Position numbers and translations under genes: made by a program. The notes under the pieces are model-generated. The model ran no database searches. It had not been told where the DNA came from and was given only the letters and a program-made list of their open reading frames with translations. From the NCBI GenBank assembly GCA_023251095.1, contig JAHEZL010000011.1:1-64000 (forward strand): a stretch of 64,000 nucleotides of DNA. The letters are read 5' to 3'. Source of the stretch: Flavobacteriales bacterium (GTDB taxonomy: Bacteria > Bacteroidota > Bacteroidia > Flavobacteriales_C > GCA-002722245). The number at the start of each line of letters is the position of its first letter. The first letter of the stretch is position 1. This document shows, one piece after another, positions 1 to 9,334 of the stretch.

Positions 1-1363
1 TCAACATAGTCCCTCTCATTCCAATGATACCACGGGAAGGAATAACGAATTCTGTTTTAACACGTGTTCCAACAGGATACATATTCAATAACTCTCCTTT
101 TCTACGGGTTACAATATCAATTACTGTTCCTGAGCAGTCATCAGGTACATCGATAGTCAAAAACTCAATCGGCTCACATTTCTTTCCATCGATTTCTTTG
201 ACCAATACTTGTGGTTGTCCCACTTGTAACTCATATCCTTCACGACGCATTTCCTCAACAAGGATAGATAAGTGTAATACACCTCTACCATACACCATGA
301 ACGAATCTGCCGAACCCGTAGGTTCCATTTTCATCGCTAAGTTTTTCTCTAATTCTTTTTCCAGACGATCTCTGATGTGACGGGAAGTCACAAATTTTCC
401 TTCCTTACCGAAGAAAGGAGAGTTGTTGATAGAAAACAACATACTCATTGTAGGCTCATCAATAGAGATGGCCGCCATCGCTTCCGGTTTGTCAATGTCT
501 GCTACTGTATCACCGATATCAAAACCTTCCAGACCAGTAATAGCACAAATTTCTCCTGCTTCAACTTTCTCTACTTTTGCTTTACCTAATCCTTCAAACA
601 CCATCAACTCCTTCACTCTTTGTTTTACCTGAGTACCATCTCTTTTGATCAACATTACCGGTTGATTCACAGCAATAGAACCTCTGAACAATCGTCCGAT
701 AGCAATTCTACCTACATAAGAGGAGAAATCCAATGATGTGATTTGTAATTGAGTTGGACCTTCTTCCACGCGTGGAGCAGGGATATATTCAATGATTTTA
801 TCCAACAACACATTAATGTTATCAGTTTTAACTTTCCAGTCATCGCTCATCCATCCGTTTTTCGCAGCACCGTATACCACTTGGTAATCCAACTGATCTT
901 CATTGGCTTCCAAATCGAACATTAAGTCGAATACTTTTTCATTAACAGATTCAGGATCGCAGTTCTCTTTATCTACCTTGTTTACAACAACGATAGGTTT
1001 CAAGCCCAATTGCAAAGCTTTTTGCAATACGAAACGCGTTTGAGGCATAGGGCCTTCAAAAGCATCCACCAACAACAAAACGCCATCGGTCATTTTCAAA
1101 ACCCTTTCAACTTCACCACCGAAGTCACTGTGACCAGGAGTATCGATGATATTGATTTTGTAGTCTTTATAAGTTACAGAACAGTTTTTAGCACGAATGG
1201 TGATTCCTCTTTCTCTTTCCAATTCGTTGCTATCCATGATCAAATCACCAGTGTCTTTGTGGTTTGCCAAGAGTTTACCTGCTTCTAATATTTTATCCAC
1301 GAGAGTAGTTTTACCGTGGTCAACGTGTGCAATAATTGCGATGTTTCTAATCTTCATATCCAT
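1..1363 (-). CDS. typA: Translational GTPase TypA/BipA (C-terminus cut by window edge)
   Basis: This is a ribosome-associated GTPase of the EF-G family. Translating leftward gives RNIAIIAHVDHGKTTL (P-loop), then RERGITI (switch I), DTPGHSDF (G3) and NKVD (G4), followed by domain II and EF-G-like domain III/V sequence such as GRGVLHLSILVEEMRREGYE, typical of BipA. About 454 of the usual roughly 600 residues are inside the window and the rest lies to the left. Two in-frame ATGs, at 1363 and 1357, are equally possible starts. A TATCTTTG -7 element on this strand lies at 1386-1393, about 22 nt upstream. The gene is divergent from the rhlE-like helicase. BipA is generally linked to ribosome assembly and stress or cold adaptation; that role is family knowledge and is not visible here. 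Confidence 0.95.
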   Translation of the reverse strand, partial: MDMKIRNIAIIAHVDHGKTTLVDKILEAGKLLANHKDTGDLIMDSNELERERGITIRAKNCSVTYKDYKINIIDTPGHSDFGGEVERVLKMTDGVLLLVDAFEGPMPQTRFVLQKALQLGLKPIVVVNKVDKENCDPESVNEKVFDLMFDLEANEDQLDYQVVYGAAKNGWMSDDWKVKTDNINVLLDKIIEYIPAPRVEEGPTQLQITSLDFSSYVGRIAIGRLFRGSIAVNQPVMLIKRDGTQVKQRVKELMVFEGLGKAKVEKVEAGEICAITGLEGFDIGDTVADIDKPEAMAAISIDEPTMSMLFSINNSPFFGKEGKFVTSRHIRDRLEKELEKNLAMKMEPTGSADSFMVYGRGVLHLSILVEEMRREGYELQVGQPQVLVKEIDGKKCEPIEFLTIDVPDDCSGTVIDIVTRRKGELLNMYPVGTRVKTEFVIPSRGIIGMRGTML

Positions 1364-1385
1364 GCTTTTGATCTTTTTAAGGCGG

Positions 1386-1393
1386 CAAAGATA
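1386..1393 (-). promoter_or_regulatory. Putative -7 element for typA
   Basis: On the minus strand this reads TATCTTTG, a full match to the Bacteroidota TAnnTTTG element. No convincing TTG -33 element sits 19-21 nt further upstream. Confidence 0.45.
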
Positions 1394-1445
1394 GGAAAAG
1401 ACTTGAAGGTTTATGCATATTCCTAAAAGTTAACGAAAGCTTTAC

Positions 1446-1453
1446 TATCTTTG
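1446..1453 (+). promoter_or_regulatory. Putative -7 element for the rhlE-like helicase
   Basis: TATCTTTG fully matches TAnnTTTG. It lies about 72 nt upstream of the chosen ATG at 1526, so the transcript would carry a moderate 5' leader. No clear -33 TTG is seen at standard spacing. Confidence 0.4.
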
Positions 1454-1525
1454 TGCAGAATACTTCCGGGATAGTCTTCTCCACATCCCATAATGATTCA
1501 TTATAAATTCACATTAAACCATATT

Positions 1526-2761
1526 ATGTCATTTGAACATTTAAAGCTCATTGAGCCCATTTTACAAGCGTTACAATCAGAAGGCTACACAAAGCCAACA
1601 CCTATTCAGGCAAAATCAATACCTCTTATATTAGAAAAAAAAGATTTACTGGGCTGTGCACAAACAGGTACAGGAAAAACCGCGGCTTTCGCCATTCCGG
1701 TTTTACAATTGTTAAATGAAGAACCGCAAACAAGCGGACAAAGAAAAATAAGAGCACTTGTGCTTACACCAACACGTGAGTTGGCCATACAAATTAGCGA
1801 CAGCTTTGCTGCCTACGGAAAAAACCTCAACTTAAAACAAATTGTGATTTTTGGCGGGGTTTCTCAAAGCAGTCAGGTAAATGCCTTGAGATCAGGAGTA
1901 GATATTCTAATTGCCACTCCGGGAAGATTACTGGATTTGATGAACCAACGCTTTGTTCACCTCGATAACATTAAGTTATTCGTACTGGATGAAGCCGACA
2001 GAATGCTCGACATGGGCTTCATCAACGATGTAAAAAAAGTAATTGCCAAGTTGCCTCCTAAAAGACAAACCTTGTTTTTCTCAGCAACTATGCCTCCTGA
2101 AATTCAACGTTTGGCCAACACTATTCTTGTCAATCCAACTAAAGTAGAAGTTACTCCGGTTTCTTCCACTGCAGAAAAAATAACACAAGGATTATATTAT
2201 GTCGACAAACCGCAGAAAAAGCATTTATTGAATCACATTTTAAAAGATCAGTCGATTGTTACTGCTTTGGTTTTCACCCGCACAAAACACGGCGCCGACA
2301 AAGTGGTAAAAGACCTGAACAATAGCGGCATCAAAGCCGAAGCGATTCATGGCAATAAATCACAAAACGCCCGTCAGCGTGCTTTATCCAACTTTAAAGA
2401 CGGAAGCATCAGAGTACTCGTTGCTACTGATATCGCAGCAAGAGGAATCGATATTGACGAACTTTCTCACGTTATCAATTATGAATTACCCAACGTCCCT
2501 GAAACTTACGTTCACCGTATCGGAAGAACAGGAAGAGCGGGTTTAAGCGGAGTGGCTTATTCTTTCTGCGACGCAGAAGAACGTCCTTACTTAAAAGACA
2601 TTAATAAACTCATTGGAAAACAAATCCCATTATTGGAAGACAATCCTTATCCTGCTTTGATTGAAGTTGCACCACCTGCAGCTAAAAAACCTCAAGGCAG
2701 AGGCGGAAGGTCTGAGGGATCTAATCAAGGCGGACGAAAACCTTGGCAAAATAGAAGGTAA
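1526..2761 (+). CDS. rhlE: DEAD-box ATP-dependent RNA helicase, RhlE type
   Basis: This is an RNA-dependent ATPase and helicase that probably acts in rRNA maturation or RNA decay. From the chosen ATG the 411-residue protein has the Q motif (GYTKPTPIQ, ~20-28), Walker A AQTGTGKT (~45-52), [18 protein letters not shown] (~155-158), SAT (~186-188), ARGIDI and [10 protein letters not shown]. It ends in a basic Gly/Arg-rich tail ([19 protein letters not shown]), the usual RNA-binding extension of RhlE proteins. An ATG at 1493 is in frame, but family members begin at MSFEHL-like sequence, so 1526 was preferred. A strong terminator follows directly. A second DEAD-box protein without such a tail lies at 9335-10450. 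Confidence 0.93.
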   Translation: MSFEHLKLIEPILQALQSEGYTKPTPIQAKSIPLILEKKDLLGCAQTGTGKTAAFAIPVLQLLNEEPQTSGQRKIRALVLTPTRELAIQISDSFAAYGKNLNLKQIVIFGGVSQSSQVNALRSGVDILIATPGRLLDLMNQRFVHLDNIKLFVLDEADRMLDMGFINDVKKVIAKLPPKRQTLFFSATMPPEIQRLANTILVNPTKVEVTPVSSTAEKITQGLYYVDKPQKKHLLNHILKDQSIVTALVFTRTKHGADKVVKDLNNSGIKAEAIHGNKSQNARQRALSNFKDGSIRVLVATDIAARGIDIDELSHVINYELPNVPETYVHRIGRTGRAGLSGVAYSFCDAEERPYLKDINKLIGKQIPLLEDNPYPALIEVAPPAAKKPQGRGGRSEGSNQGGRKPWQNRR

Positions 2762-2763
2762 AC

Positions 2764-2800
2764 AAAAAAAGAGGCTTGAAAATTCAAGCCTCTTTTTTTG
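2764..2800. terminator. Bidirectional intrinsic terminator between the helicase and arginase genes
   Basis: A perfect AGAGGCTTGAA/TTCAAGCCTCT stem is flanked by A7 on the left and T7 on the right. It can end transcripts from both convergent genes. Confidence 0.9.
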
Positions 2801-2814
2801 TTTTAAAATTAGAC

Positions 2815-3780
2815 TTAGTTCATTCCTTTTGTTCTTCTGATTTGATGCACGGCGATTTTCATAATATCAAAAGCCATTTCAGCCATCTTATTTCCTTTAT
2901 TATCGAGTGTTGGATTGATTTCCACCATTTCGAAACAACATACTTTAGGGTTTTTCAAAACTTCTTTCACTATTTTTTCTGCTTCATGAGCCCAGAATCC
3001 GCCCGGAACAGGAGTTCCCGTTCCAACTGAAATAGATGAATCCAAACAATCTACATCAAACGACACATATATAATATCACAACCGGAAAGATATTCTTCA
3101 ATCTCTTTTCCCATTTTTTCAACGCCTAACTGACGGAAATTATCTACTGTGTAGTTCTTCATGTGATGAATTTCCATCAATTCATCTTCTGCAGGTTCAG
3201 TATCACGAACACCAATATAAACAAGGTCTCTCGGTGAAATATCCGGTCCGTCACCACCAAGTTTTTTAAACTTTTCCCAAAAAGCAATGGTCTCTTTATT
3301 CGGATCGTGCAACTGATGCTCCTTATGATCTATCCCCAAAGACACGCAAAGTGGCATTCCATGCATGTTTCCCGACGGTGTAGTGTAAGGCGTATGGATA
3401 TCGGCATGAGCATCAATCCAAATCACTCCGATTCGTTTATCCGGAAATGCTTTTCTGATTCCCGCGATGGTTCCCGCGGCAGGCGAGTGATCTCCGGAGA
3501 TGACCACCGGAAATTTATTTTCTTCTTTCAGCTGTTTTTTAACTTCATCCGATAAACGCTCGCAAACCGTTAATATCTTATCTATCCTTCTTGCATAGCG
3601 GTAAGGAGTTTCTTCAAAAATAGTATCGTTTTCGTGCTGAATTTTTACAGATGGATATTGAAAAAAGAATGGATCCTGTAGGGTTTTAGCCACTGTTTTC
3701 AAAGCATCAACACCCATTCCCGCACCCCACTTCGCCGCTCCGATTTCTGATTTATTTTCTATCAAAATAACTGACTCCAT
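2815..3780 (-). CDS. Arginase/agmatinase family ureohydrolase
   Basis: This is a binuclear manganese ureohydrolase of 321 residues. The metal-binding motifs are complete: GDHS (~96-99), DAHADIH (~123-129) and FDVDCLD (~241-247). SGNMHGMP after the second motif is arginase-like, so hydrolysis of arginine to ornithine and urea is the likelier reaction. However, the gene is divergent from an arginine decarboxylase gene, which would supply agmatine, so an agmatinase role cannot be excluded. Its ATG is 86 bp from that of the decarboxylase. A TAATTTTG -7 element on this strand lies at 3806-3813. Confidence 0.88.
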   Translation of the reverse strand: MESVILIENKSEIGAAKWGAGMGVDALKTVAKTLQDPFFFQYPSVKIQHENDTIFEETPYRYARRIDKILTVCERLSDEVKKQLKEENKFPVVISGDHSPAAGTIAGIRKAFPDKRIGVIWIDAHADIHTPYTTPSGNMHGMPLCVSLGIDHKEHQLHDPNKETIAFWEKFKKLGGDGPDISPRDLVYIGVRDTEPAEDELMEIHHMKNYTVDNFRQLGVEKMGKEIEEYLSGCDIIYVSFDVDCLDSSISVGTGTPVPGGFWAHEAEKIVKEVLKNPKVCCFEMVEINPTLDNKGNKMAEMAFDIMKIAVHQIRRTKGMN

Positions 3781-3794
3781 ATATTTATATTAAT

Positions 3795-3802
3795 TATATT
3801 TG
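3795..3802 (+). promoter_or_regulatory. Putative -7 element for the arginine decarboxylase gene
   Basis: TATATTTG matches TAnnTTTG and lies 64 nt upstream of the ATG at 3867. It faces the opposing element at 3806-3813, so the two predicted start sites overlap. Confidence 0.5.
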
Positions 3803-3805
3803 TCG

Positions 3806-3813
3806 CAAAATTA
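3806..3813 (-). promoter_or_regulatory. Putative -7 element for the arginase-family gene
   Basis: On the minus strand this reads TAATTTTG, a full match to TAnnTTTG. It lies 25 nt upstream of the ATG at 3780. Confidence 0.5.
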
Positions 3814-3866
3814 TCAATGTAAGTAACTCGGATTTTGTTTTAATGTAATAACCCAACTCAGTTAAC

Positions 3867-5255
3867 ATGCAATCAACCTATCACGAACTACATCAAGAGA
3901 TCCTCGAGGAAAACAATCCTGAATTCGAAGTTATTGATAATGAATTACATTTTTGCAAAATTCCTTTAATGGATATTATAAAGCAGTACGGAACACCATT
4001 GCGTATTACTTATCTCCCAAGCATCAGCAAGCAAATACAACGCGCCAAAACTTTCTTTAAAGTGGCTATTGCCCGTCAGAATTACAAAGGAAGTTATACT
4101 TATTGCTATTGCACGAAAAGCTCGCATTTCTCCTTTGTTATGGAAGAAGCTTTAAAAAACGACATTCACATTGAAACTTCATCTGCTTTCGATTTACACA
4201 TTATTAAAAATCTGTATCAAAGTAAAAAACTCACCAAAGACACTTTTATCATTTCCAACGGATTCAAACGTCCGGCTTATACTCAAGGTATTGTTAAATT
4301 GATCAATGAAGGATTTAACGTGATTCCGGTATTGGATGATATTCATGAATTAAAAGCCTACGAGAAAATTAAAAAGCCTTTCAACGTTGGGATCCGCATC
4401 GCTACTGAGGAACAACCGAATTTTGATTTTTATACTTCCCGTTTAGGAGTGAATCCGAATAAAATTGTTGATTTCTACAAAGAACGCATCAAACCAAATA
4501 AACTGGTGAAGCTGAAAATGCTTCATTTCTTTATCAATACAGGCGTTCAGGACAATGACTACTACTGGAATGAGTTGAGTAAATGTTTACAGATATATGT
4601 ACAACTCAAAAAGATATGCCCTGAATTAGATTCTTTAAATATAGGCGGAGGTTTTCCTATTAAATCTTCCCTGCAATTTGAATGGGATTACGATTATACA
4701 GCAGAAGGAATTGTAGAAACCATTAAAAAAGCCTGCGACGAAGAAGACATTGATCACCCTAATTTATTTACCGAATTCGGAACCTTCACCGTTGGCGAAA
4801 GCGGAATGATGCTCTACAGCATCCTCAATCAAAAACAACAAAACGACAGGGAGTTATGGTACATGATCAACAACTCCTTTATGACTACTCTACCTGATGT
4901 TTGGGCCATTGACCAACGTTATCCAATGTTAGCTATTAATCATTGGGACAAAGAATGCCAACGTGTTTTCCTTGGTGGACTCACCTGCGACAGCGAGGAT
5001 TTTTACAATGCCGAAAAACACAACAACAAAATATTCCTTCCTAAACTACAAACAAAAGAACCGCTGCATCTTGGCTTCTTCTACACCGGCGCTTATCAAG
5101 AATCACTAAGCGGCGTGGGCGGATTGAAACACTGCCTCATCCCTGCTCCAAAACACATCATCATCAGCAAGGAAGAAGATGAAGAAGACTATACCACCAA
5201 ACTGTTTTCTAAGGAACAAAGTGCGAAATCAATGATGAAAATTTTAGGGTATTAA
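3867..5255 (+). CDS. speA: Arginine decarboxylase, short PLP fold-type III form
   Basis: This is a probable biosynthetic arginine decarboxylase (arginine to agmatine) of 462 residues. It belongs to the alanine-racemase-fold (type III) PLP enzymes. The N-terminal barrel carries YTYCYCTKSSH, whose lysine is the likely PLP Schiff base. The phosphate-binding glycine loop LNIGGGFPI and the later FTEFGTF and LGGLTCDSED segments fit the family. It is much shorter than the ~630-residue enterobacterial SpeA, as is usual in Bacteroidota. Its pairing with the divergent ureohydrolase supports a polyamine or arginine-catabolic role. Decarboxylation of a related diamino acid cannot be ruled out from sequence alone. 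Confidence 0.8.
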   Translation: MQSTYHELHQEILEENNPEFEVIDNELHFCKIPLMDIIKQYGTPLRITYLPSISKQIQRAKTFFKVAIARQNYKGSYTYCYCTKSSHFSFVMEEALKNDIHIETSSAFDLHIIKNLYQSKKLTKDTFIISNGFKRPAYTQGIVKLINEGFNVIPVLDDIHELKAYEKIKKPFNVGIRIATEEQPNFDFYTSRLGVNPNKIVDFYKERIKPNKLVKLKMLHFFINTGVQDNDYYWNELSKCLQIYVQLKKICPELDSLNIGGGFPIKSSLQFEWDYDYTAEGIVETIKKACDEEDIDHPNLFTEFGTFTVGESGMMLYSILNQKQQNDRELWYMINNSFMTTLPDVWAIDQRYPMLAINHWDKECQRVFLGGLTCDSEDFYNAEKHNNKIFLPKLQTKEPLHLGFFYTGAYQESLSGVGGLKHCLIPAPKHIIISKEEDEEDYTTKLFSKEQSAKSMMKILGY

Positions 5256-5351
5256 TCAACCCTAACGCCTCATTGAGAAAAACACATTTTTAAAATTCCT
5301 TTTGCGCCGTATTGCTTATTTTTATATTTTGCCGACTCAAAACCAGTTAAT

Positions 5352-6233
5352 ATGAAAAAGCTATTATTTGCATTACTTATTGCTACTTCCTTATTTTCAT
5401 GTGGAGAACCTGCTCCTACTGCTGCTCCCGAAACTGTAATTACAGGAACAATCTCTAATCCCGACGGCAACACCATTTGGATTGAAAACTATAAAAATGA
5501 GAAAATAAAAATTGACACCTTGAACGAAAAAGGGGAATTTGAAATCAAATTTACTCTTGGCGAACCAAGCTGTTACGAAATAGTAAACGGAAAATCCAGA
5601 TCCTATTTATGCCTCACTCCTGCCGACACGCTTTCTGTTTCTTTTGACGCCAAAAATACTTGTCAAACTATTAGCTACAGTGGAAAAGGGTTTGCATTCA
5701 ACAAATACCTTTGCGAAAGACAAAGAAACAGCGATGTTTTGATGAATGGAGAATACGACTCTTTATATTATATGACTCCCGATACTTTTCTGTTAAACGC
5801 CGATATTCTTTTTAAAACCATTACCGCGCCTTTTGAAGCCATAAAAGCCGACACCAACATCAGCAAAAAATTAATTTCTAAAGAAGAAGAAGCATTAAAA
5901 TACGAAAAAGCCGCTTTACTCCTGGATTACAACTATTACCATAAAATGATGAGAATGATAGATAGTATTTCGGGCCTGGATAAAGTAATTGTTTTAACCA
6001 AAGATATTAATCCGAACAACGCTGCGGCATTGGAATTAAAAAGCTACCGAAACTTCCTTCAAAGCTACATCAACTTCAATGCTGAAGTGATATATAAATC
6101 CGATACTACCTTACATTCCAATCCGGAAGGGATGACAAAAGCAAAGTCAATTTGCATTGACAAAATGATCAGCGATGCTGCTGTTAAAGAATATTTACAA
6201 AACAAACTCAAGGTAGAAAATTCTGCCATGTAA
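5352..6233 (+). CDS. DUF4369-like lipoprotein
   Basis: This is a 293-residue predicted lipoprotein. The signal MKKLLFALLIATSLFSCGE has a lipobox ending at Cys18. The region after it (about 30-120, TGTISNPDGNTIWIEN... KIDTLNEKGEFEIKF) resembles the DUF4369 beta-domain often found before thioredoxin-like domains in Bacteroidota. No CxxC thioredoxin domain follows; the rest is mostly helical and of unknown function. It stands alone between speA and the convergent rlmF and shares a terminator with the latter. Confidence 0.75.
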   Translation: MKKLLFALLIATSLFSCGEPAPTAAPETVITGTISNPDGNTIWIENYKNEKIKIDTLNEKGEFEIKFTLGEPSCYEIVNGKSRSYLCLTPADTLSVSFDAKNTCQTISYSGKGFAFNKYLCERQRNSDVLMNGEYDSLYYMTPDTFLLNADILFKTITAPFEAIKADTNISKKLISKEEEALKYEKAALLLDYNYYHKMMRMIDSISGLDKVIVLTKDINPNNAAALELKSYRNFLQSYINFNAEVIYKSDTTLHSNPEGMTKAKSICIDKMISDAAVKEYLQNKLKVENSAM

Positions 6234-6248
6234 GAAAGAAATAAAGAC

Positions 6249-6287
6249 ATAAAAAAACCTTCCTAAATCCGGAAGGTTTTTTTATGT
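6249..6287. terminator. Bidirectional intrinsic terminator
   Basis: The stem AAAAAAACCTTCC/GGAAGGTTTTTTT has a short loop. It serves the lipoprotein gene on the left and rlmF on the right. Confidence 0.9.
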
Positions 6288-6288
6288 C

Positions 6289-7254
6289 TTATTTATTGAT
6301 CCAGCGCTTCTTTCTCCATTCGAGCTGTTGCTCTTTGGTTAAAAAAGTCCAGGCAACAATTCTACTCACCTTTTGACCCTGCGCCATTCTTATCATTTTT
6401 ACTTCCAAAGCCTTAAAGTTTTTAAGCGCTTTATAAACTGCGGGCAAACTCAGTTTTTTCGACAAAGCCGTTGAAAACCAAAAACAAGTGGTGGGAATAC
6501 TTGCCGATTGTTCCACCATTTTTCTTGCAAACTCCGCTTCACCTCCTTCACACCACAATTCCGCATTTTGTCCGCCGAAATTCAAAGTTGATTTATCTGA
6601 TTTTTTAGGATCTAAGTTTTTCCATTTGCGCGTTGTTCCTTCTTGTTGATCAGCCAAGGATGCATGAAAAGGCGGATTGCAAATAGAGATGTCATACCAC
6701 TCCCCCGGCCTCACCACTCCGCGGTAAATCCGAGACTTTGAAGATTGCAATCTGCAATCAATTACATCTTTCAAAGTGCCATTCGACTTCACTATTTTTT
6801 TTGCTGTTTGAATAGAAACCGGATCAACATCAGAACCCACAAAACTCCATCCGTATTCTTTATTTCCAATGAGCGGATAAACACAATTTGCCCCAACACC
6901 AATATCTAAGCAGCTTACACGCTTTCCCGTGGGTATCACTCCTTCATTGCAGGAAGCCAGCAAATCAGCCATGTAATGTATGTAATCCGCCCGACCAGGA
7001 ATAGGCGGACACAAATAAGTGGCCGGAATATCCCAGTTTTCCACTCCGTAAAAATGTTTGAGTAAAGCTTTGTTCAACATTTTCACTGCAGCAGGATTAC
7101 TAAAATCAATGGTTTCCTCCTCTTTAGGATTGAGCACAATGAACTCACCCAACTCCTTACAAGCTTTCACCAGAATTTTAAAATCATAACGGGCGCGATG
7201 TTTATTGCGGGGATGTAAATCTTCTTTTTCGGAAAGCGATTGTTTTTCAGTCAT
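6289..7254 (-). CDS. rlmF: 23S rRNA (adenine-1618 N6)-methyltransferase RlmF
   Basis: This SAM-dependent enzyme methylates A1618 of 23S rRNA. The 321-residue protein starts with the RlmF-typical HPRNKHRARYDF segment. It carries NWDIPATYLCPPIPGRADYIHY, the SAM-binding loop CLDIGVGANCVYP and the catalytic ICNPPFHAS (NPPF) motif. Length and motif order match the family. Its ATG at 7254 is separated from the next rightward gene by about 200 bp with no clear shared element. Confidence 0.93.
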   Translation of the reverse strand: MTEKQSLSEKEDLHPRNKHRARYDFKILVKACKELGEFIVLNPKEEETIDFSNPAAVKMLNKALLKHFYGVENWDIPATYLCPPIPGRADYIHYMADLLASCNEGVIPTGKRVSCLDIGVGANCVYPLIGNKEYGWSFVGSDVDPVSIQTAKKIVKSNGTLKDVIDCRLQSSKSRIYRGVVRPGEWYDISICNPPFHASLADQQEGTTRKWKNLDPKKSDKSTLNFGGQNAELWCEGGEAEFARKMVEQSASIPTTCFWFSTALSKKLSLPAVYKALKNFKALEVKMIRMAQGQKVSRIVAWTFLTKEQQLEWRKKRWINK

Positions 7255-7461
7255 CGAAATATTTTAAGCGAGATAAATCTAGATAAAAAAGAAAGCTTAT
7301 AAAAGGAATTTCAATTCTGGCCCAAAAATTGAAAAGTATTTGTCCGGGTAAGTATTAGTATTGAATTTGCACGCATGGTCATTTCGACTATGGCACTCCC
7401 TTCTCTAACCATTTGTAATTGTCATCCACCAATTATTAATGCATCAAAATACCCTTTCACA

Positions 7462-7941
7462 ATGCAAGAGAACGATAATATTATCGAAGACAAATTAGCT
7501 GTAGTAAGAGCCTTATTAAATCTTGAAAAAGTTTTAATGACGCAACAGGATTTTTCGGAGAAGACGCGCATACTCGATGAAATCAAAGAAAAGCTCTCTG
7601 AACTGGAAATGATATTTCGGGCCAAAGGAAATACTTCTGAAAAAATAAGTGAACTGAGCACCTTTAAAATTCTGACAGATGACGATTGGGAAAAATTTAA
7701 AAATTTATTTGAACAAATCTACAAAGGCTTCTTCTTCAAATTAAAAAATGAAATTCCGGGAATCACCAATTCCGAATTGCGCTTATCGGCTTTGATCAAA
7801 CTGAATTTAAATAGCAATGAAATTGCGCAAATGATAGGAATATCAACTGAAAGCGTAAAGAAAACCAGACAGCGCCTTCGACAAAAAATGGAATTAAAAC
7901 CCAGTGAAAGTCTGGACGACAGAATAAAATCAATTTTTTAA
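7462..7941 (+). CDS. Small LuxR/sigma-region-4-like HTH protein
   Basis: This is a 159-residue protein. The C-terminal half contains ITNSELRLSALIKLNLNSNEIAQMIGISTESVKKTR, a helix-turn-helix of the type that ends many large Bacteroidota TPR or sensor regulators. The N-terminal half is a charged coiled-coil-like helix (~10-60). No TPR or sensor domain is present, so this is a free-standing version. The open frame extends upstream to 7375, but MQENDN at 7462 is the more natural start. It precedes the T9SS-exported protein at 8049 by about 107 bp; whether it controls that gene is unknown. Confidence 0.7.
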   Translation: MQENDNIIEDKLAVVRALLNLEKVLMTQQDFSEKTRILDEIKEKLSELEMIFRAKGNTSEKISELSTFKILTDDDWEKFKNLFEQIYKGFFFKLKNEIPGITNSELRLSALIKLNLNSNEIAQMIGISTESVKKTRQRLRQKMELKPSESLDDRIKSIF

Positions 7942-8048
7942 ACCAATCCGCTTCTTATGAATTTTGTACTCCATATTGTACCCCCTTAGCTTAAAAGTAG
8001 TCCCCTTTTTTGCAAATACTTTTAAACAAACAAAATATACCCCTTATT

Positions 8049-9269
8049 ATGAAAACAAAAACTTTACTCTTATCGGCCATAGTTGGCTTGTTCCAACTAT
8101 CGGCTAATGCACAATGGACCGACTTAACGAGTCCGATTAGCAATGATTTAAATTCTATAGATTTTACCGATGCCAACAACGGCTGGGCAGTGGGTCGACA
8201 AGGAAAAGTCATTCACACCACCAATGGCGGAACAAGCTGGAGCGAACAAAACAGCAGTACCACCGAAGATCTCAACAAAGTATTTATGGTGAGTAATTCG
8301 GTAGGTTACGCCGTGGGAAACAAAGGAGTTGTACTAAAATACACCGGCGTATTTTGGATAAAACTGAACATCAATTACACACAAACCATGATGGGCGTTT
8401 ACTTTCTGGACGCCAACACAGGATGGGTTTCCGGAGATTGGGGACGCATCATGAAAACAACAGATGGCGGAAGCAACTGGACTACCGAAATGAACAACTC
8501 CATTTACACCAATCAGTTCAACGACCTTTATATGTTCAGCGAAACAGAAGGCTGGGCTGTTGGAAGTTATGGAAGAGTGTTGAAATACAACGGCACAAAC
8601 TGGGTGAATTTCTCTTACTCCAATCCAAACAACGATGCTATCAACGCTGTGCATTTCAACAGCAACGATGACGGATTCATGGTTGGAGAAAGTTCAACTG
8701 TTTTTCATTACGACGGTAGTTCATGGACACAACAAAACACTAGCTTGGCTACAAACGATTATCACGTTACCGATGTGGTTTCTATTGACGCCAACACCGC
8801 TTACCTCACAGCCAATCCGGGTTACGGAGGTGCGGGAACAATTTTAAAATACAACGGAAATACATGGAGTAAAGATTACGAATACACAGGCATGTACGAT
8901 GAATTTTTCGACGGACTTACTTTCGTCGGTTCTAAAGGATTTACTGTTGGAGCAGGTGGTGGAATCAAAACAATGGGAGCCGGTTCGGGAACCAATGGGA
9001 TTGCAGATGTAAAAAGTGACAAAACCAATCTTTATCCGAATCCTTTTGTAAGCGATGTTGCTCTGCGTTATTCATTAACAGAAAATGCTGCAGTAAACAT
9101 TAAAATATTTGATATTACAGGAAGAGAAGTTGCAACGCTTGTCAATCAAAATCAAGCTGCAGGTGATCACGTGTTTAATATCAGCGGTGCAAAATTGGAA
9201 AACGGAGTTTACTTCGTTCAAAAAACAATCAATAACAGCACTGAAACAATTAAGTTGATTAAAGAATAA
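8049..9269 (+). CDS. Secreted YCF48/BNR-type protein with T9SS C-terminal domain
   Basis: This is a 406-residue exported protein. It has a signal peptide (MKTKTLLLSAIVGLFQLSANA). Repeated units of about 45 residues follow with NGWAVG, GYAVG, TGWVSGDWG and EGWAVGSYG, typical of YCF48/BNR-type beta-propellers. The last ~80 residues (NLYPNPF... IFDITGREV... LENGVYFVQ) form a type-A T9SS sorting domain, so the protein probably leaves the cell or is anchored to the surface. The start at 8049 was preferred over an in-frame start at 8010 because it begins at the signal peptide. Its target or ligand is unknown. Confidence 0.88.
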   Translation: MKTKTLLLSAIVGLFQLSANAQWTDLTSPISNDLNSIDFTDANNGWAVGRQGKVIHTTNGGTSWSEQNSSTTEDLNKVFMVSNSVGYAVGNKGVVLKYTGVFWIKLNINYTQTMMGVYFLDANTGWVSGDWGRIMKTTDGGSNWTTEMNNSIYTNQFNDLYMFSETEGWAVGSYGRVLKYNGTNWVNFSYSNPNNDAINAVHFNSNDDGFMVGESSTVFHYDGSSWTQQNTSLATNDYHVTDVVSIDANTAYLTANPGYGGAGTILKYNGNTWSKDYEYTGMYDEFFDGLTFVGSKGFTVGAGGGIKTMGAGSGTNGIADVKSDKTNLYPNPFVSDVALRYSLTENAAVNIKIFDITGREVATLVNQNQAAGDHVFNISGAKLENGVYFVQKTINNSTETIKLIKE

Positions 9270-9285
9270 GAATCATTTGAATATT

Positions 9286-9328
9286 AAAATGGGATAACAA
9301 AACTGAAAAGTTTATTATCCCATTTTTG
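9286..9328. terminator. Bidirectional intrinsic terminator
   Basis: AAAATGGGATAA pairs with TTATCCCATTTT across a ~15-nt loop. It lies between the convergent T9SS-protein and helicase genes. Confidence 0.75.
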
Positions 9329-9334
9329 TTTTTA

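Noticed and set aside
24-1288. Several open frames on the + strand opposite typA
   Set aside because: They are shadows; the minus strand encodes a continuous, highly conserved TypA protein.
5321-5332. Promoter TATATTTTG before the DUF4369 lipoprotein gene
   Set aside because: The spacing between TA and TTTG is off by one from TAnnTTTG, and no -33 element is present.
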